Below are positions 18,767 to 27,907 of a stretch of 64,000 bases of DNA, piece after piece (positions within the stretch are counted from its first letter, which is position 1; the number at the start of each line of letters is the position of its first letter). A program made the position numbers and the translations under genes. Source of the stretch: Phocaeicola oris (GTDB lineage Bacteria > Bacteroidota > Bacteroidia > Bacteroidales > Bacteroidaceae); contig NZ_JAJLQX010000001.1 in NCBI RefSeq assembly GCF_021295095.1, positions 124,001-188,000 of the forward strand, in the 5' to 3' direction. The notes beneath the pieces were generated by a model that was not told the origin of the DNA, searched no databases, and saw nothing but the letters and a program-made list of their open reading frames with translations.

Positions 18767-18774
18767 TATATTTG
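18767..18774 (+). promoter_or_regulatory. TAnnTTTG promoter box for nhaD
   Basis: TATATTTG followed by CG, 28 bases before the nhaD ATG, is a full match to the Bacteroidetes -7 element. The divergent gap 18528-18802 contains little else recognisable. Confidence 0.7.
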
Positions 18775-18802
18775 CGAAATTATGTTCAAATTATAATAAA
18801 AA

Positions 18803-20149
18803 ATGACATCTTTAACCATTGCCATTATTGTCGTATTCATTTTTGGATACTTGTGCATTACACTTGAGAGTGTATTAAAGATCAACAAGGCTGCCATTGC
18901 GTTGTTGATGTGTGTATTAGTGTGGACAATCTATATGATTAATCCACTTCCTTATCTCGTCGCAAACGGATTTACAGGTGGGGAAGACGGAATGATTGCC
19001 AGAATCAGCGAAATTATTAAGGAACATTTGGGTGATACATCAGAAACGTTGTTCTTCTTGATGGGAGCCATGACAATTGTTGAAATAGTTGATTCGAATG
19101 GTGGTTTTAACTTTGTGAAGCGTGCTTTGCAGACTACGAATAAACGAGCTTTACTTTGGAAAATTGCGTTTATGACATTCATTCTTTCAGCTATTCTCGA
19201 CAATCTGACTACCAGTATTGTGATGATTATGGTGCTTAGAAAACTTGTCTTCGACCATAAAGATCGCCTTGTATATGCTTCGTTGATTGTTATTTCTGCC
19301 AATAGCGGTGGTGCATTCTCCCCAATTGGTGACGTTACAACCATCATGCTTTGGATAGGAAATACCATTACTTCCGCCGGTGTTATTAAAGAAATATTCA
19401 TTCCTTCTTTAATTTCTATGGTAGTTCCTGCATTCATTCTTCAATTCATGTTAAAAGGTAAACTGGAGATAGTTGAGAGTAGGAAAGATGAACAGGAAAC
19501 AGGGTTTACTGCTTTCCAACGTAGAGTAGTCTTTGTATTAGGTGTGGGAGGTTTAATGTTTGTTCCCATTTTCCGATATATGACGGATCTTCCTCCATTT
19601 ATGGGAATCCTTCTGATTCTTGCTATTCTTTGGACAGTTACTGAGATATTCTACCGTAAAGATCAAATTCAGGTGGGTAGTTTTGTAAATCGGGTTTCTA
19701 AGCTTTTAACTAAGATTGATTTACCTACTATCATGTTCTTCCTTGGTATTTTGATGGCTGTGGCTTGTCTGTCAGAGGTTGGCGTTTTAACAGCATTAGG
19801 AAAATCTCTTGATACGATGTCGGGTGGTAATCATTATTTGGTTACAGGAGTCATCGGAGTCCTTTCAAGTATTGTAGACAACGTACCATTAGTTGCCGGT
19901 TGTATGGGTATGTATCCTATTGCTCCGGTTGGAGACATGGCAGTCGATGGAATCTTCTGGCAGTTATTAGCATACTGTGCCGGTGTTGGCGGATCAATGC
20001 TGATTATCGGTAGTGCTGCCGGTGTCGTTGTCATGGGATTGGAAAAAATTACTTTCGGATGGTATATGAAACATATTACGTGGATTGCCTTTGTTGGTTA
20101 TATTGCAGGTATGATAAGTTACTATTTTGTTCGAGCATTTATATTCTAA
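18803..20149 (+). CDS. nhaD: NhaD-family Na+/H+ antiporter
   Basis: A 448-residue, 12-13-helix member of the NhaD branch of the ion transporter superfamily. Visible family pieces include Glu-Ile-Val-Asp-Ser-Asn-Gly-Gly-Phe (about residues 94-102), Ser-Ala-Ile-Leu-Asp-Asn-Leu-Thr-Thr-Ser (about 132-141), Ala-Asn-Ser-Gly-Gly-Ala-Phe-Ser-Pro-Ile-Gly-Asp and a second Ile-Val-Asp-Asn-Val-Pro-Leu-Val near residue 358. The two Asp-Asn motifs in repeated halves are typical. It expels Na+ (or Li+) in exchange for H+. It has its own promoter and a strong terminator and is therefore monocistronic. Confidence 0.9.
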   Translation: MTSLTIAIIVVFIFGYLCITLESVLKINKAAIALLMCVLVWTIYMINPLPYLVANGFTGGEDGMIARISEIIKEHLGDTSETLFFLMGAMTIVEIVDSNGGFNFVKRALQTTNKRALLWKIAFMTFILSAILDNLTTSIVMIMVLRKLVFDHKDRLVYASLIVISANSGGAFSPIGDVTTIMLWIGNTITSAGVIKEIFIPSLISMVVPAFILQFMLKGKLEIVESRKDEQETGFTAFQRRVVFVLGVGGLMFVPIFRYMTDLPPFMGILLILAILWTVTEIFYRKDQIQVGSFVNRVSKLLTKIDLPTIMFFLGILMAVACLSEVGVLTALGKSLDTMSGGNHYLVTGVIGVLSSIVDNVPLVAGCMGMYPIAPVGDMAVDGIFWQLLAYCAGVGGSMLIIGSAAGVVVMGLEKITFGWYMKHITWIAFVGYIAGMISYYFVRAFIF

Positions 20150-20172
20150 ATATAAAAAGTAAAAGACAGAAT

Positions 20173-20205
20173 GGAGGATGTGTCCTAAACACACATCCTC
20201 TTTTT
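20173..20205 (+). terminator. Intrinsic terminator of nhaD
   Basis: A perfect 10-bp stem (GAGGATGTGT / ACACATCCTC) with a 7-base loop, followed by six T, lies 24 bases after the nhaD stop. Confidence 0.9.
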
Positions 20206-20371
20206 TATTGCCCGTTTCTTTACGCTTATTGTTAAAAGTATCAGGTTATATTCATGTGTTTTTTATGATATAGCTTACTCTATGCCAATTAATCAAGAGT
20301 CGTTATATACCATCAACAAAAGATTATGTGGGTATTTAAATGCTTTTTATATTTCATAAAGAGAATTGGAA

Positions 20372-20477
20372 AACTCATCCGCATGAACCGATCAACTCAT
20401 CCGCATGAACCGATCAACTCATCCGCATGAACTGATCAACTCATCCGCATGAACTGATCAACTCATCCGCGTCACTT
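20372..20477. repeat. 22-bp-pitch array, five units
   Basis: Units start at 20372, 20394, 20416, 20438 and 20460. The first four differ only by one C/T change; the unit begins AACTCATCCGCATGAAC and ends in GATC. The fifth is a variant end unit reading CATCCGCGTCACTTT. It lies in the convergent gap between nhaD (after its terminator) and the response regulator. On the minus strand the units read GCGGATGAGTT as in the arrays at 25184, 31803 and 50997, and the left flank read on that strand (GAGTTTTCC..TCTCTTTATGA) resembles the right flank of the 31803 array. Nothing else is visible in 20206-20574. Confidence 0.95.
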
Positions 20478-20574
20478 TACATGTTCTTATATATTAAAAT
20501 AGCAGTTGACTATGATTGATTGCCAAAAGAGTAGTATCATGATAAACATTGCCTTTTATAAAGAATTGGAATTC

Positions 20575-21267
20575 TCATTCTGTAATAAGTTTATATCCTA
20601 TTCCACGGACATTCACAATCTGTATATGAGAATCTTTCGATAGCTTATGTCTGATTTTGGTGATGAATACATGTAGGCTTCGGGAATTAAAAAAAGTATC
20701 ATCACCCCAAAGTTCCAAAAGAATATTTTGTGTATTTACAACTTGATTCTCGTTCATGCAAAGTCGTTTTAGTATTTCTGACTCTCGAAAAGAGAGTACT
20801 TCCTCTTTTCCGGCAAAAAGTAATCGTTGAAGTGTCGGGTTAAACTTGTATTTTCCTATGTCGTACCAATCCGGTTGTTTGTCTGTTTGTTCCTGAACGA
20901 AAGCTCGTTTAGCCAAAGCTTTAATACGAACCATTAATTCCTGCATACCAAATGGTTTTTTTAAATAATCCGTCCCACCAATTTCAAACCCTTGAACCAC
21001 ATCATCCATAGCAGAACGAGCTGTGAGAAACAGCACCGGAGTATGCTTATCGGTCTGTCGAATCCGCTTTACTAATTCGAAGCCATCCATTTTAGGCATC
21101 ATCACATCAGTGACTAATACCTCTGGGTGTAATTCACAGAATAAGCGAAATCCCTCTTCTCCATTCTTCGCTATTTGTATATCAAAGCATTGAACATCGA
21201 GTGTATCCTTAATAATCATAGCTAATGTCTGCTCATCTTCAACAAATAAAACACGAATCTTCTCCAT
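20575..21267 (-). CDS. OmpR-family response regulator, RprY-like
   Basis: A 230-residue regulator. The receiver domain (residues 1-120) has the acidic pair Glu-Asp near residue 11, the phospho-acceptor Asp in Val-Leu-Val-Thr-Asp-Val-Met-Met-Pro (about residue 55) and Lys in Leu-Lys-Lys-Pro-Phe-Gly (about 103-105). The C-terminal winged helix (about 130-228) ends Val-Asn-Val-Arg-Gly-Ile-Gly-Tyr-Lys-Leu. The start codon is 3 bases after the kinase stop, so the two are co-expressed. It resembles Bacteroides RprY in layout; I do not assert orthology. The likely target is the divergent outer-membrane protein gene. No clear hairpin terminator is seen before the array at 20372. Confidence 0.9.
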   Translation of the reverse strand: MEKIRVLFVEDEQTLAMIIKDTLDVQCFDIQIAKNGEEGFRLFCELHPEVLVTDVMMPKMDGFELVKRIRQTDKHTPVLFLTARSAMDDVVQGFEIGGTDYLKKPFGMQELMVRIKALAKRAFVQEQTDKQPDWYDIGKYKFNPTLQRLLFAGKEEVLSFRESEILKRLCMNENQVVNTQNILLELWGDDTFFNSRSLHVFITKIRHKLSKDSHIQIVNVRGIGYKLITE

Positions 21268-21270
21268 TAC

Positions 21271-22794
21271 CTAATTAAATTGAATTACAAACTTAGTACC
21301 CACATTCACTGTACTTTGAACATCGATTGTTCCACCATGTTTCTCTGTCATGTACTTCACATAATAGAGTCCCAGGCCATAGCCTTTAACATCATAACGA
21401 TTTCCGTTAGACACCCGATAGAATTTATCAAAAATATACTTCAACTTATCTTGCGGAATGCCTATTCCATTATCTTTTACCGTGATACAGACACCTCCGA
21501 CCTTATTTTTCCGACAAAGGATATCAATCTTCACTGTTTCTTTTGAGTATTTAATTGCGTTATCAATTAGATTACTGATGATATTATAAAAATGAATACG
21601 GTCGACATTAACCATTAGTTCTTCCGGATCAACAGATAATGTAATATCCAACGGCTTTTCGGCTTTTAATTTTAATTGCGCGACTAATGGATCTAACATA
21701 TCTTTAATACCAATACTTTCTTTATGAAGTTCTAATGTTTTACGTTGCTCCATGCTCATGGAAAGAATTTGTTCCACCATGCCGCTCAGCCGTTGCAATT
21801 GTTCTTGGCTAATATTCAAATATTCTTTTGCCTTGTCCGGATTCGTAATAGTATTAAAGTTCAGCATTGCGTCATTAGCTGCGTAAGCAATAGCAATAGG
21901 TGTTTTCAATTCATGAGTAATGTTATTAGTAAAATCGCTTTTCATCTCATCCAATGTTTTTTGTTTCCAGAGCGTTCGGATTAGATAAATATATGTAAAA
22001 AGAAGAATCAGCAATGTGAAAGCAGAAGCAACAAGCATACCTTTCATTTGCTTGAGCACTTCAAAGGTAATGGGTTCCATTTGTATCTGATACGCTAATT
22101 GCGAATCGACATCGGCATAATATTTGAATCGTTGCGCTTTTGTTGACGGATGATAACCGTGTGTACTTGTTTCCGCGATGACAGAATACTTTTCTAACAG
22201 ACTATCTTCATAATGAATCAGTTCTATTTTATGTGGTTTATATATATTATATTGGTATAATTGCTTGTCAAGGATACTATCGTATACCGCGATGTTCAAT
22301 TTGGTTATGTTATCTAATCCGGAATGCATAGCACGTTGTATACTCGTTGCCAGATGAGCAAAGTCGGACATGTTTAATGAGAAATTTTTATCATCCGGTT
22401 TACTTGTAATAGCAATGGCATGAACTTTCGCTTGCGTTGTGTCTCCATTCTGTACGTTAAATTCTTTATTATAAATAATTGATTTGCGCGTGCTATACAA
22501 CGTAGAATCTTTCGAATGATAAAAGGTTTGCACCCTTGTATACGAGGTATCGGTTTTGTTATCGAAACCGGAAGAAATAGTAATCTGTCCATTTCTTGAG
22601 GAATCTTTTTGCAGAGTGTCAACACGAATCATCATCTCTGTAATATCGGCAGCAATCATAGCATCGACAATATGCAACTCGACTTCTTCTTTCTGCGAAT
22701 GATAAACACCAAGCAGCCAATGGGTCTGATAACTGAATATGCAGGTCAGGGCAAAGACTGCCAGAAATATAATATGTTTAAAAGGTATATGCAT
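21271..22794 (-). CDS. Sensor histidine kinase, RprX-like
   Basis: A 507-residue kinase: membrane helix 1 (about residues 8-27), a periplasmic sensor of about 220 residues, membrane helix 2 (about 252-271), then no recognisable HAMP. The HisKA box Thr-Asn-Asn-Ile-Thr-His-Glu-Leu-Lys-Thr-Pro has the phospho-acceptor His near residue 297. The ATPase has an N box (Ile-Ser-Asn-Leu-Ile-Asp-Asn-Ala-Ile-Lys-Tyr-Ser), a G1 box (Val-Lys-Asp-Asn-Gly-Ile-Gly-Ile-Pro), an F box (Ile-Phe-Asp-Lys-Phe-Tyr-Arg) and a G2 box (Gly-Tyr-Gly-Leu-Gly-Leu). The sensor signal is unknown. It is divergent from the outer-membrane barrel gene at 22945, which suggests envelope sensing and control of that gene. Confidence 0.92.
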   Translation of the reverse strand: MHIPFKHIIFLAVFALTCIFSYQTHWLLGVYHSQKEEVELHIVDAMIAADITEMMIRVDTLQKDSSRNGQITISSGFDNKTDTSYTRVQTFYHSKDSTLYSTRKSIIYNKEFNVQNGDTTQAKVHAIAITSKPDDKNFSLNMSDFAHLATSIQRAMHSGLDNITKLNIAVYDSILDKQLYQYNIYKPHKIELIHYEDSLLEKYSVIAETSTHGYHPSTKAQRFKYYADVDSQLAYQIQMEPITFEVLKQMKGMLVASAFTLLILLFTYIYLIRTLWKQKTLDEMKSDFTNNITHELKTPIAIAYAANDAMLNFNTITNPDKAKEYLNISQEQLQRLSGMVEQILSMSMEQRKTLELHKESIGIKDMLDPLVAQLKLKAEKPLDITLSVDPEELMVNVDRIHFYNIISNLIDNAIKYSKETVKIDILCRKNKVGGVCITVKDNGIGIPQDKLKYIFDKFYRVSNGNRYDVKGYGLGLYYVKYMTEKHGGTIDVQSTVNVGTKFVIQFN

Positions 22795-22944
22795 TCCTTC
22801 TGTTTTTGTGAAGTAAAGATAATATGTATTATTGAGAAAATTCGGATTTGATAAGACTAAATAACACTTTTGATAAGACTATGTAACAGAGATAATTTCC
22901 AAAATGGTACTTGAAGCTATAATTTTGTGAAATCAAAAAAATGA

Positions 22945-25047
22945 ATGATGAAAAAAGTTATTGTTTTATTGGGGGCTTTATTCTTGACTTTGAATATTCA
23001 ATCGCAAGTAAAGAATGATTCTATTTCTAAAGAAGAAAAGTCAGAAGCAGAGTTAGATAGTATATTTCAGACTTTACCTGAAATAATGATTAAAGGGGAG
23101 AGACCCGTAGTTAAAGCAGAACCCGGCAAGTTGGTATACGATGTACCTCGATTGATAATCAATAAGCCGGTGGATAATATCTATGAAGCTTTGAAAGAAA
23201 TTCCGGGTGTGGTGGAAAATAATGAATCATTATCATTAGGCAGTTTAGGAGCAACCATTGTACTCGACGGGAAAGTAACGAATATGACAACAGAACAATT
23301 AATGGCATTATTAAAGTCGATGCCGGCCAACAGAATAAAAAATGTGGAAGTAATGTATAATGCTCCGGCGAAATATCAGATACGTGGAGCAATGATTAAT
23401 ATAATTCTAAATCATAGCACCGATGGTTCTTCTGATTTAAAGGGCGAAGTATATGGACTAATCAATAATAAACATCACATGAACTACGAGGAACGTGGCT
23501 CACTGCAATACAGTCATAAGAAGTTCTCATCCGACTTTCTTTATAGCTACAATCACGGTACTTATTATCAAGTAACAGATAATCACTCCTTGCATACTCT
23601 TAATTCCGGAGAGGTGCATAACATGACCTCTACAGGAATTGTTCATGCTCCGGAACATAGACATTCGTTTCGATTGGGGATGGATTATAATATATCGAAA
23701 GATAATCAATTAAGTTTTGTATATAATGGAGAATACAGTTCGCTACATAACACTCGCATTGTAGAAGGAGCTATAAGTTCTACTTCACATTCCGACTTTT
23801 CGCATTGGCTTCATAATTTCCGTGCGGATTATACTTCCTCGTTCGGACTGAAAGCCGGAGCGGAATTCACTTATTACAAAGCTCCGGAATACCAAATACT
23901 CGATAGTCGGTATAACGATAAGGAATATCACTTTGAAAGTAGTAACGGACAAAAGATTAATCGATGGAAATTTTTTCTTTCCCAAGAACATAAATTAAAG
24001 AATAAATGGGAGATTAATTATGGTATTATCTATAATATGAGTCACGACAACAGTTTTCAGAATTATCTTAAGAAAGATGGCAATACCATTGAGCTTCCCG
24101 ATGACGCGTCCTTTAAGCAAAGTGAAGATGTGGTTAATATTTACACAGGCTTCAGTAAGAGCTTTGGAGAAAGACTAATGTTAAATGGTTCTCTTGCGGC
24201 GGAATATTATCATAATGTTATTTGGAACCAATGGGATTGGTATCCGACATTAAGCTTGAATTATTTGCCAAAAGACGGACATACATTCCAATTCAGTTTA
24301 AGCAGCAATAAAAAATATCCGGAGTATTGGGCTGTGCAGGGCTTCACTTCCTATAACAATGGAGGTTACGGCGCTATCGTAGGTAATCCGCATTTGAAAC
24401 CGTCAAGTAATTATGAATTCATGCTGACTTACCTCTTGAAAAACAAATACACATTTATGATTTGGTATAGGCATGATAAAGAACACTTTACACAGTTAGC
24501 TTATCAACGACCGGACATATTGGAGATGAATTATAAATATTTGAATTTCGATTTTGTGAAACAAATAGGATTTCAAACTTATATACCTGTTAGTATAGCC
24601 AAATGGTGGCAAACAAACTTTATTTTTATTGGTGTCTGGCAAAAAGACAAAGATTCTGATTTCTATGATATTCCGTTCGACAGGGATAAATTTTGGACAA
24701 TGGCAATCATGAACAATACGTTTATTGTTAGTAAGAAACCGGACATTACGATGACTGCTAATGGAAGAATCCGAAGTTTGGCTCTTCAAGGGAATTATGA
24801 TTTGCCGGCATCACAAAATCTTGATATAGCCTTACGATACAAATTTGCTAATAAACGAGCTACCATTAAGGCTTATGCTAATAATGTTTTTGAAAGCAAT
24901 GCCATCTATCCGGTTATTCACTGGAAAAATCAGAATTATCGAATGCACTATTCTGATTTCAGGGAAGTTGGAATATCATTTACTTATAACTTTGGAGGAT
25001 ATAAGGAGAAAGAACACAAGGCAGTAGACACTTCAAGATTTAAATAA
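22945..25047 (+). CDS. Outer-membrane beta-barrel (TonB-receptor-like) protein
   Basis: A 700-residue protein with a signal peptide (about residues 1-20, ending before Gln-Val-Lys), a TonB plug-like domain (about 40-150, with Glu-Ile-Met-Ile-Lys-Gly-Glu-Arg near the start and Ile-Val-Leu-Asp-Gly-Lys inside) and a long barrel of alternating aromatic strands ending in Gly-Ile-Ser-Phe-Thr-Tyr-Asn-Phe. The usual N-terminal carboxypeptidase-like domain of SusC-type receptors is absent, and no SusD partner is next door. It fits the outer-membrane beta-barrel family 905-like group often paired with two-component systems. Ligand unknown. Two neighbouring ATGs (22945, 22948) are equivalent starts. Confidence 0.85.
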   Translation: MMKKVIVLLGALFLTLNIQSQVKNDSISKEEKSEAELDSIFQTLPEIMIKGERPVVKAEPGKLVYDVPRLIINKPVDNIYEALKEIPGVVENNESLSLGSLGATIVLDGKVTNMTTEQLMALLKSMPANRIKNVEVMYNAPAKYQIRGAMINIILNHSTDGSSDLKGEVYGLINNKHHMNYEERGSLQYSHKKFSSDFLYSYNHGTYYQVTDNHSLHTLNSGEVHNMTSTGIVHAPEHRHSFRLGMDYNISKDNQLSFVYNGEYSSLHNTRIVEGAISSTSHSDFSHWLHNFRADYTSSFGLKAGAEFTYYKAPEYQILDSRYNDKEYHFESSNGQKINRWKFFLSQEHKLKNKWEINYGIIYNMSHDNSFQNYLKKDGNTIELPDDASFKQSEDVVNIYTGFSKSFGERLMLNGSLAAEYYHNVIWNQWDWYPTLSLNYLPKDGHTFQFSLSSNKKYPEYWAVQGFTSYNNGGYGAIVGNPHLKPSSNYEFMLTYLLKNKYTFMIWYRHDKEHFTQLAYQRPDILEMNYKYLNFDFVKQIGFQTYIPVSIAKWWQTNFIFIGVWQKDKDSDFYDIPFDRDKFWTMAIMNNTFIVSKKPDITMTANGRIRSLALQGNYDLPASQNLDIALRYKFANKRATIKAYANNVFESNAIYPVIHWKNQNYRMHYSDFREVGISFTYNFGGYKEKEHKAVDTSRFK

Positions 25048-25084
25048 TGGTGATAACACGACATATCAATTAAATATTTTGCTT

Positions 25085-25119
25085 ACAAGAAAAGGTTCCA
25101 TAATGGGGCCTTTTCTTGT
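25085..25119 (+). terminator. Intrinsic terminator of the barrel gene
   Basis: A 15-bp stem (ACAAGAAAAGGTTCC against GGGGCCTTTTCTTGT, including G-T pairs) with a 5-base loop lies 38 bases after the stop. Confidence 0.85.
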
Positions 25120-25183
25120 GTCTGTATTTATCTTCTTAATGTTTCATTTTGATAGGATACACACTTAACAAGAGGAAACGTAA

Positions 25184-25337
25184 AACTGATGCGGATGAGT
25201 TACTCAACTGATACGCATGAGTTACTCAATTCATCCGCATGAGTTACTCGATTCATCCGCATGAGTTGAACAATTGATGCGTATCACTTTGACGATTGAT
25301 ACGCATCACTTTATTGATTGATGATTATTACTTTGAC
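25184..25337. repeat. 22-bp-pitch array, seven units
   Basis: Units begin at 25184, 25206, 25228, 25250, 25272, 25294 and 25316, with no pitch error. The first four have cores TGATGCGGATGAGTT, TGATACGCATGAGTT and TCATCCGCATGAGTT (twice); the next two switch to TGATGCGTATCACTT and TGATACGCATCACTT; the last is eroded. Changes cluster at fixed positions: G/C swaps flanking AT, and the N of NCGN. It lies between the barrel-gene terminator and the tRNA-Arg gene read from the other strand. Confidence 0.95.
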
Positions 25338-25387
25338 AAACGACAATAAAAAACGAGAATATCCTTTTGAACATCCTCGTATGTATG

Positions 25388-25461
25388 TGATTCAGAAGGG
25401 ATTCGAACCCTTGACCCACAGCTTAGAAGGCTGTTGCTCTATCCAACTGAGCTACTGAACC
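25388..25461 (-). tRNA. tRNA-Arg (anticodon TCT)
   Basis: On the minus strand a 74-base cloverleaf: acceptor GGTTCAG pairs with CTGAATC, D arm GCTCAGTTGGATAGAGC, anticodon stem ACAGC/GCTGT around the loop CTTCTAA giving anticodon TCT, and T arm GGGTTCGAATCCC. CCA is not encoded, as usual in many Bacteroidetes tRNA genes. It reads Arg AGA codons. Confidence 0.95.
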
Positions 25462-25592
25462 ATCCTTTTTTGCGGGGGCAAAAGTATATCTTTTTAATGA
25501 CAACTCCAAAAAAAATCAATACTTTTTAATTTATACTACAATAAGTTATAGGCGGGCGCGTCTATACCTTTATAATAAGTCTAAAGAAAAAA

Positions 25593-25963
25593 CAGTCAGC
25601 CTGTAAGCCGGGTTCTGTTCCCCAAGGGGTGTCTGCCATTTATCTACTCCCGATGTCACCATCAGGCTTTAGCGGTCTACCCTCCGACAATCGGGCGAGC
25701 AACCCTGATAACGCCGGTATACATGACCTTTCAACTCCTAAGATGCACAACTCGAGATGTCACCATCCGATTGGTGGGCTCTTACCCCGCCTTCTCACCC
25801 TTACCCCGCTTTACTCACGGCAGACCGGGAGTAGAACGGAGCGGTTATTTTCTTCTGCATTACTCAATTATCACTAATCGCTTTCTGTTAGGAAGTAGGA
25901 TGCTCTGTGTTGCCCGGACTTTCCTCTTCTACATAAGTATCAGCGGCAGACCGGCTAACTGTT
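25593..25963 (-). ncRNA. rnpB: RNase P RNA, bacterial type A
   Basis: On the minus strand the RNA begins near AACAGTTAGCC, which pairs with GGCTGACTG at the 3' end as helix P1. The universal cores GAGGAAAGTCCGGGC (plus positions 25912-25926) and CAGAACCCGGCTTAC (about 25602-25616) are both present, as is a GGTAAGAGCCCACC segment. Length about 371 bases is normal. The 5' and 3' ends are set by P1 pairing and could be off by a few bases. It processes tRNA 5' ends; the tRNA-Arg gene lies 130 bases downstream on the same strand. Confidence 0.95.
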
Positions 25964-26214
25964 GGTACAAAAGTACAACAAAATTCATATCTTTTCCATA
26001 TCAGTCAGGATTTCTTTTTATTCTCTGCCAAATTTGACAGGAAAGAAACCATAATGACATTAAATCCGGTTAACCGTTGTTAAGTTAAATGGCTGGTTTG
26101 TTAAATAAGAGAAAAATTAAAGGTCTATTGATATCAACGTATGATATTTGCTATTATATTAGCGTTTGAAAGTTAAAACAATGTATGAATTAACAATTAA
26201 AATGAATATAAGTT

Positions 26215-27750
26215 ATGAAAAAAGCAACTAAATTAATTGTAGGGATTGGCACTGTTGCTATAATGAGTGCTGCTATCGGCGGTCTTACAGCTTCGGTACT
26301 AATGAACAAATCGAATAAAGCCAATGTAGAATTCAGCGATGCTTTTCAGCAGAATAACGCAAAGCTTGCTTCTTATGGTACGAATGCTCAACCTGTTGAT
26401 TTGACCGAAGCAGCCGAGATAGCTGTCAATGCCGTTGTACATATTAAATCAACTCAGGAATCAAAGACTGTTCGAGGTCAGGCCGGTCCATCTTTTGAAG
26501 ATATCTTTGGCGATATTTTTGGCTTTGGAAGAAACGGCGGTAGTCGTGAACGTGAATATCAAACTCCGGAGCGTGTCGGTATCGGATCCGGTGTAATCAT
26601 CTCATCTGATGGTTACGTTGTTACTAATAATCATGTTGTTGCAGATGCCGATATTATCAGTGTTCGTTTAAACGACAACAGAGAGTTTAAGGGACGTGTA
26701 ATAGGCACTGATCCGAGTACAGATTTAGCTTTAGTTAAAATAGAAGGAAATGATTTTCCAACATTGAAAGTTGGTAATTCCGATGCGCTGAAAGTAGGAG
26801 AGTGGGTACTTGCTGTGGGTAATCCGTTTAATCTGACGTCTACTGTTACAGCCGGTATTGTTAGTGCTAAAGCTCGTACATTGGGTGTATACAGTTCGAA
26901 TAACGTAAGTGGCGTTGAATCCTTCATTCAAACTGACGCAGCCATCAATCAAGGTAACAGTGGTGGCGCGTTGGTTAATGCTCGTGGTGAGTTGGTAGGA
27001 ATCAATGCTGTTCTGTCTTCACCAACAGGAGCTTATGCCGGTTATGGATTCGCTATTCCAACAAGTATTATGACAAAGGTGGTTACCGACTTGAAACAAT
27101 ATGGTTCTGTTCAGCGTGCTATGTTGGGTATCAAAGGATCTTCAGTGAGTGATGAAGGTCAGCAATTGCCTGATGAAATGAAGAAGAAGTTTGAAGAACT
27201 TGATTCTAAAGGTTATGGTGTATATGTTGCCGAAGTTGTTGATGGTGGTTCTGCTTCAGGTACACTGAAGAAAGACGATATTATTTTAACAATGGATAAT
27301 AAGAAGATTGATAATTTTGCTAAAATGCAAGAAATTCTTGCCACACATCGCCCGGGCGATAAAGTTACCATGACTATTCTTCGTAATAAGAAAGAACAAA
27401 CAGTAAGTCTGACATTGAAGAACGAACAAGGCAATACCAAGATGGTAAAGAATCAGGGACTTGATGCCTTTGGCGCTGCATTCCGTGAGATTCCTGATAA
27501 TCTGAAGAAACAATTGAATCTGAGCTATGGTTTGGAAGTTACCGGTGTCAGTCAGGGCAAATTTGCTGACGTAAACATGCGTAAAGGATTTATTATTCTG
27601 AAAGCCAACTTACAGCCAATGAAGACAGTTGACGATTTGGAAGAAGCATTAAAGGCAGCTCAGAAAACTCCGGAGCAGACATTGTTCATCAGCGGTATGT
27701 ATCCGTCAGGAAAACGAGTAAATTATGCTATTGATTTAAGTCAGGATTAA
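26215..27750 (+). CDS. HtrA/DegP-family periplasmic serine protease
   Basis: A 511-residue envelope quality-control protease. An N-terminal membrane/signal segment (about residues 5-30) is followed by the trypsin-like domain with an intact triad: His in Thr-Asn-Asn-His-Val-Val (about residue 141), Asp in Thr-Asp-Leu-Ala-Leu-Val (about 171) and Ser in Gln-Gly-Asn-Ser-Gly-Gly-Ala (about 248). A Gly/Phe-rich linker around residues 90-110 resembles the LA loop of DegP. Two PDZ domains follow (about 300-400 and 415-505). The upstream bases 26158-26166 read TAGCGTTTG, a box one base longer than the usual TAnnTTTG. A strong terminator follows. degP/degQ cannot be told apart. Confidence 0.93.
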   Translation: MKKATKLIVGIGTVAIMSAAIGGLTASVLMNKSNKANVEFSDAFQQNNAKLASYGTNAQPVDLTEAAEIAVNAVVHIKSTQESKTVRGQAGPSFEDIFGDIFGFGRNGGSREREYQTPERVGIGSGVIISSDGYVVTNNHVVADADIISVRLNDNREFKGRVIGTDPSTDLALVKIEGNDFPTLKVGNSDALKVGEWVLAVGNPFNLTSTVTAGIVSAKARTLGVYSSNNVSGVESFIQTDAAINQGNSGGALVNARGELVGINAVLSSPTGAYAGYGFAIPTSIMTKVVTDLKQYGSVQRAMLGIKGSSVSDEGQQLPDEMKKKFEELDSKGYGVYVAEVVDGGSASGTLKKDDIILTMDNKKIDNFAKMQEILATHRPGDKVTMTILRNKKEQTVSLTLKNEQGNTKMVKNQGLDAFGAAFREIPDNLKKQLNLSYGLEVTGVSQGKFADVNMRKGFIILKANLQPMKTVDDLEEALKAAQKTPEQTLFISGMYPSGKRVNYAIDLSQD

Positions 27751-27780
27751 TTAAGAAGAAGATTTTGATTATAATATATC

Positions 27781-27822
27781 AAACAAAGGATGTGCGAAGC
27801 AATTTACACATCCTTTGTTTTG
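27781..27822 (+). terminator. Intrinsic terminator of the HtrA gene
   Basis: A perfect 14-bp stem (AAACAAAGGATGTG / CACATCCTTTGTTT) with a 12-base loop lies 31 bases after the stop. Confidence 0.9.
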
Positions 27823-27877
27823 ACTTTGGAAGATAAAAATAAATTGATATTCATAATGAAAAGTCAATAAAATATTG

Positions 27878-27885
27878 TATCTTTG
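27878..27885 (+). promoter_or_regulatory. TAnnTTTG promoter box for rpoD
   Basis: TATCTTTG, 22 bases before the rpoD start codon, matches the Bacteroidetes -7 element, i.e. the element read by the product of this very gene. Confidence 0.7.
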
Positions 27886-27907
27886 AACCCAAATTCTATT
27901 TTAAAGA

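Noticed and set aside
20372-20477. A CRISPR array
   Set aside because: Units are contiguous 22-bp repeats with no unique spacers, they are partly palindromic and there are no cas genes in the window.
25184-25337. Coding minisatellite or repeat protein
   Set aside because: A 22-bp unit shifts frame at each copy, stops occur in every frame and no start or ribosome site precedes it.
25629-26037. Short open frames inside 25629-26037
   Set aside because: They are translations of the complement of the RNase P RNA, which has all its conserved cores.
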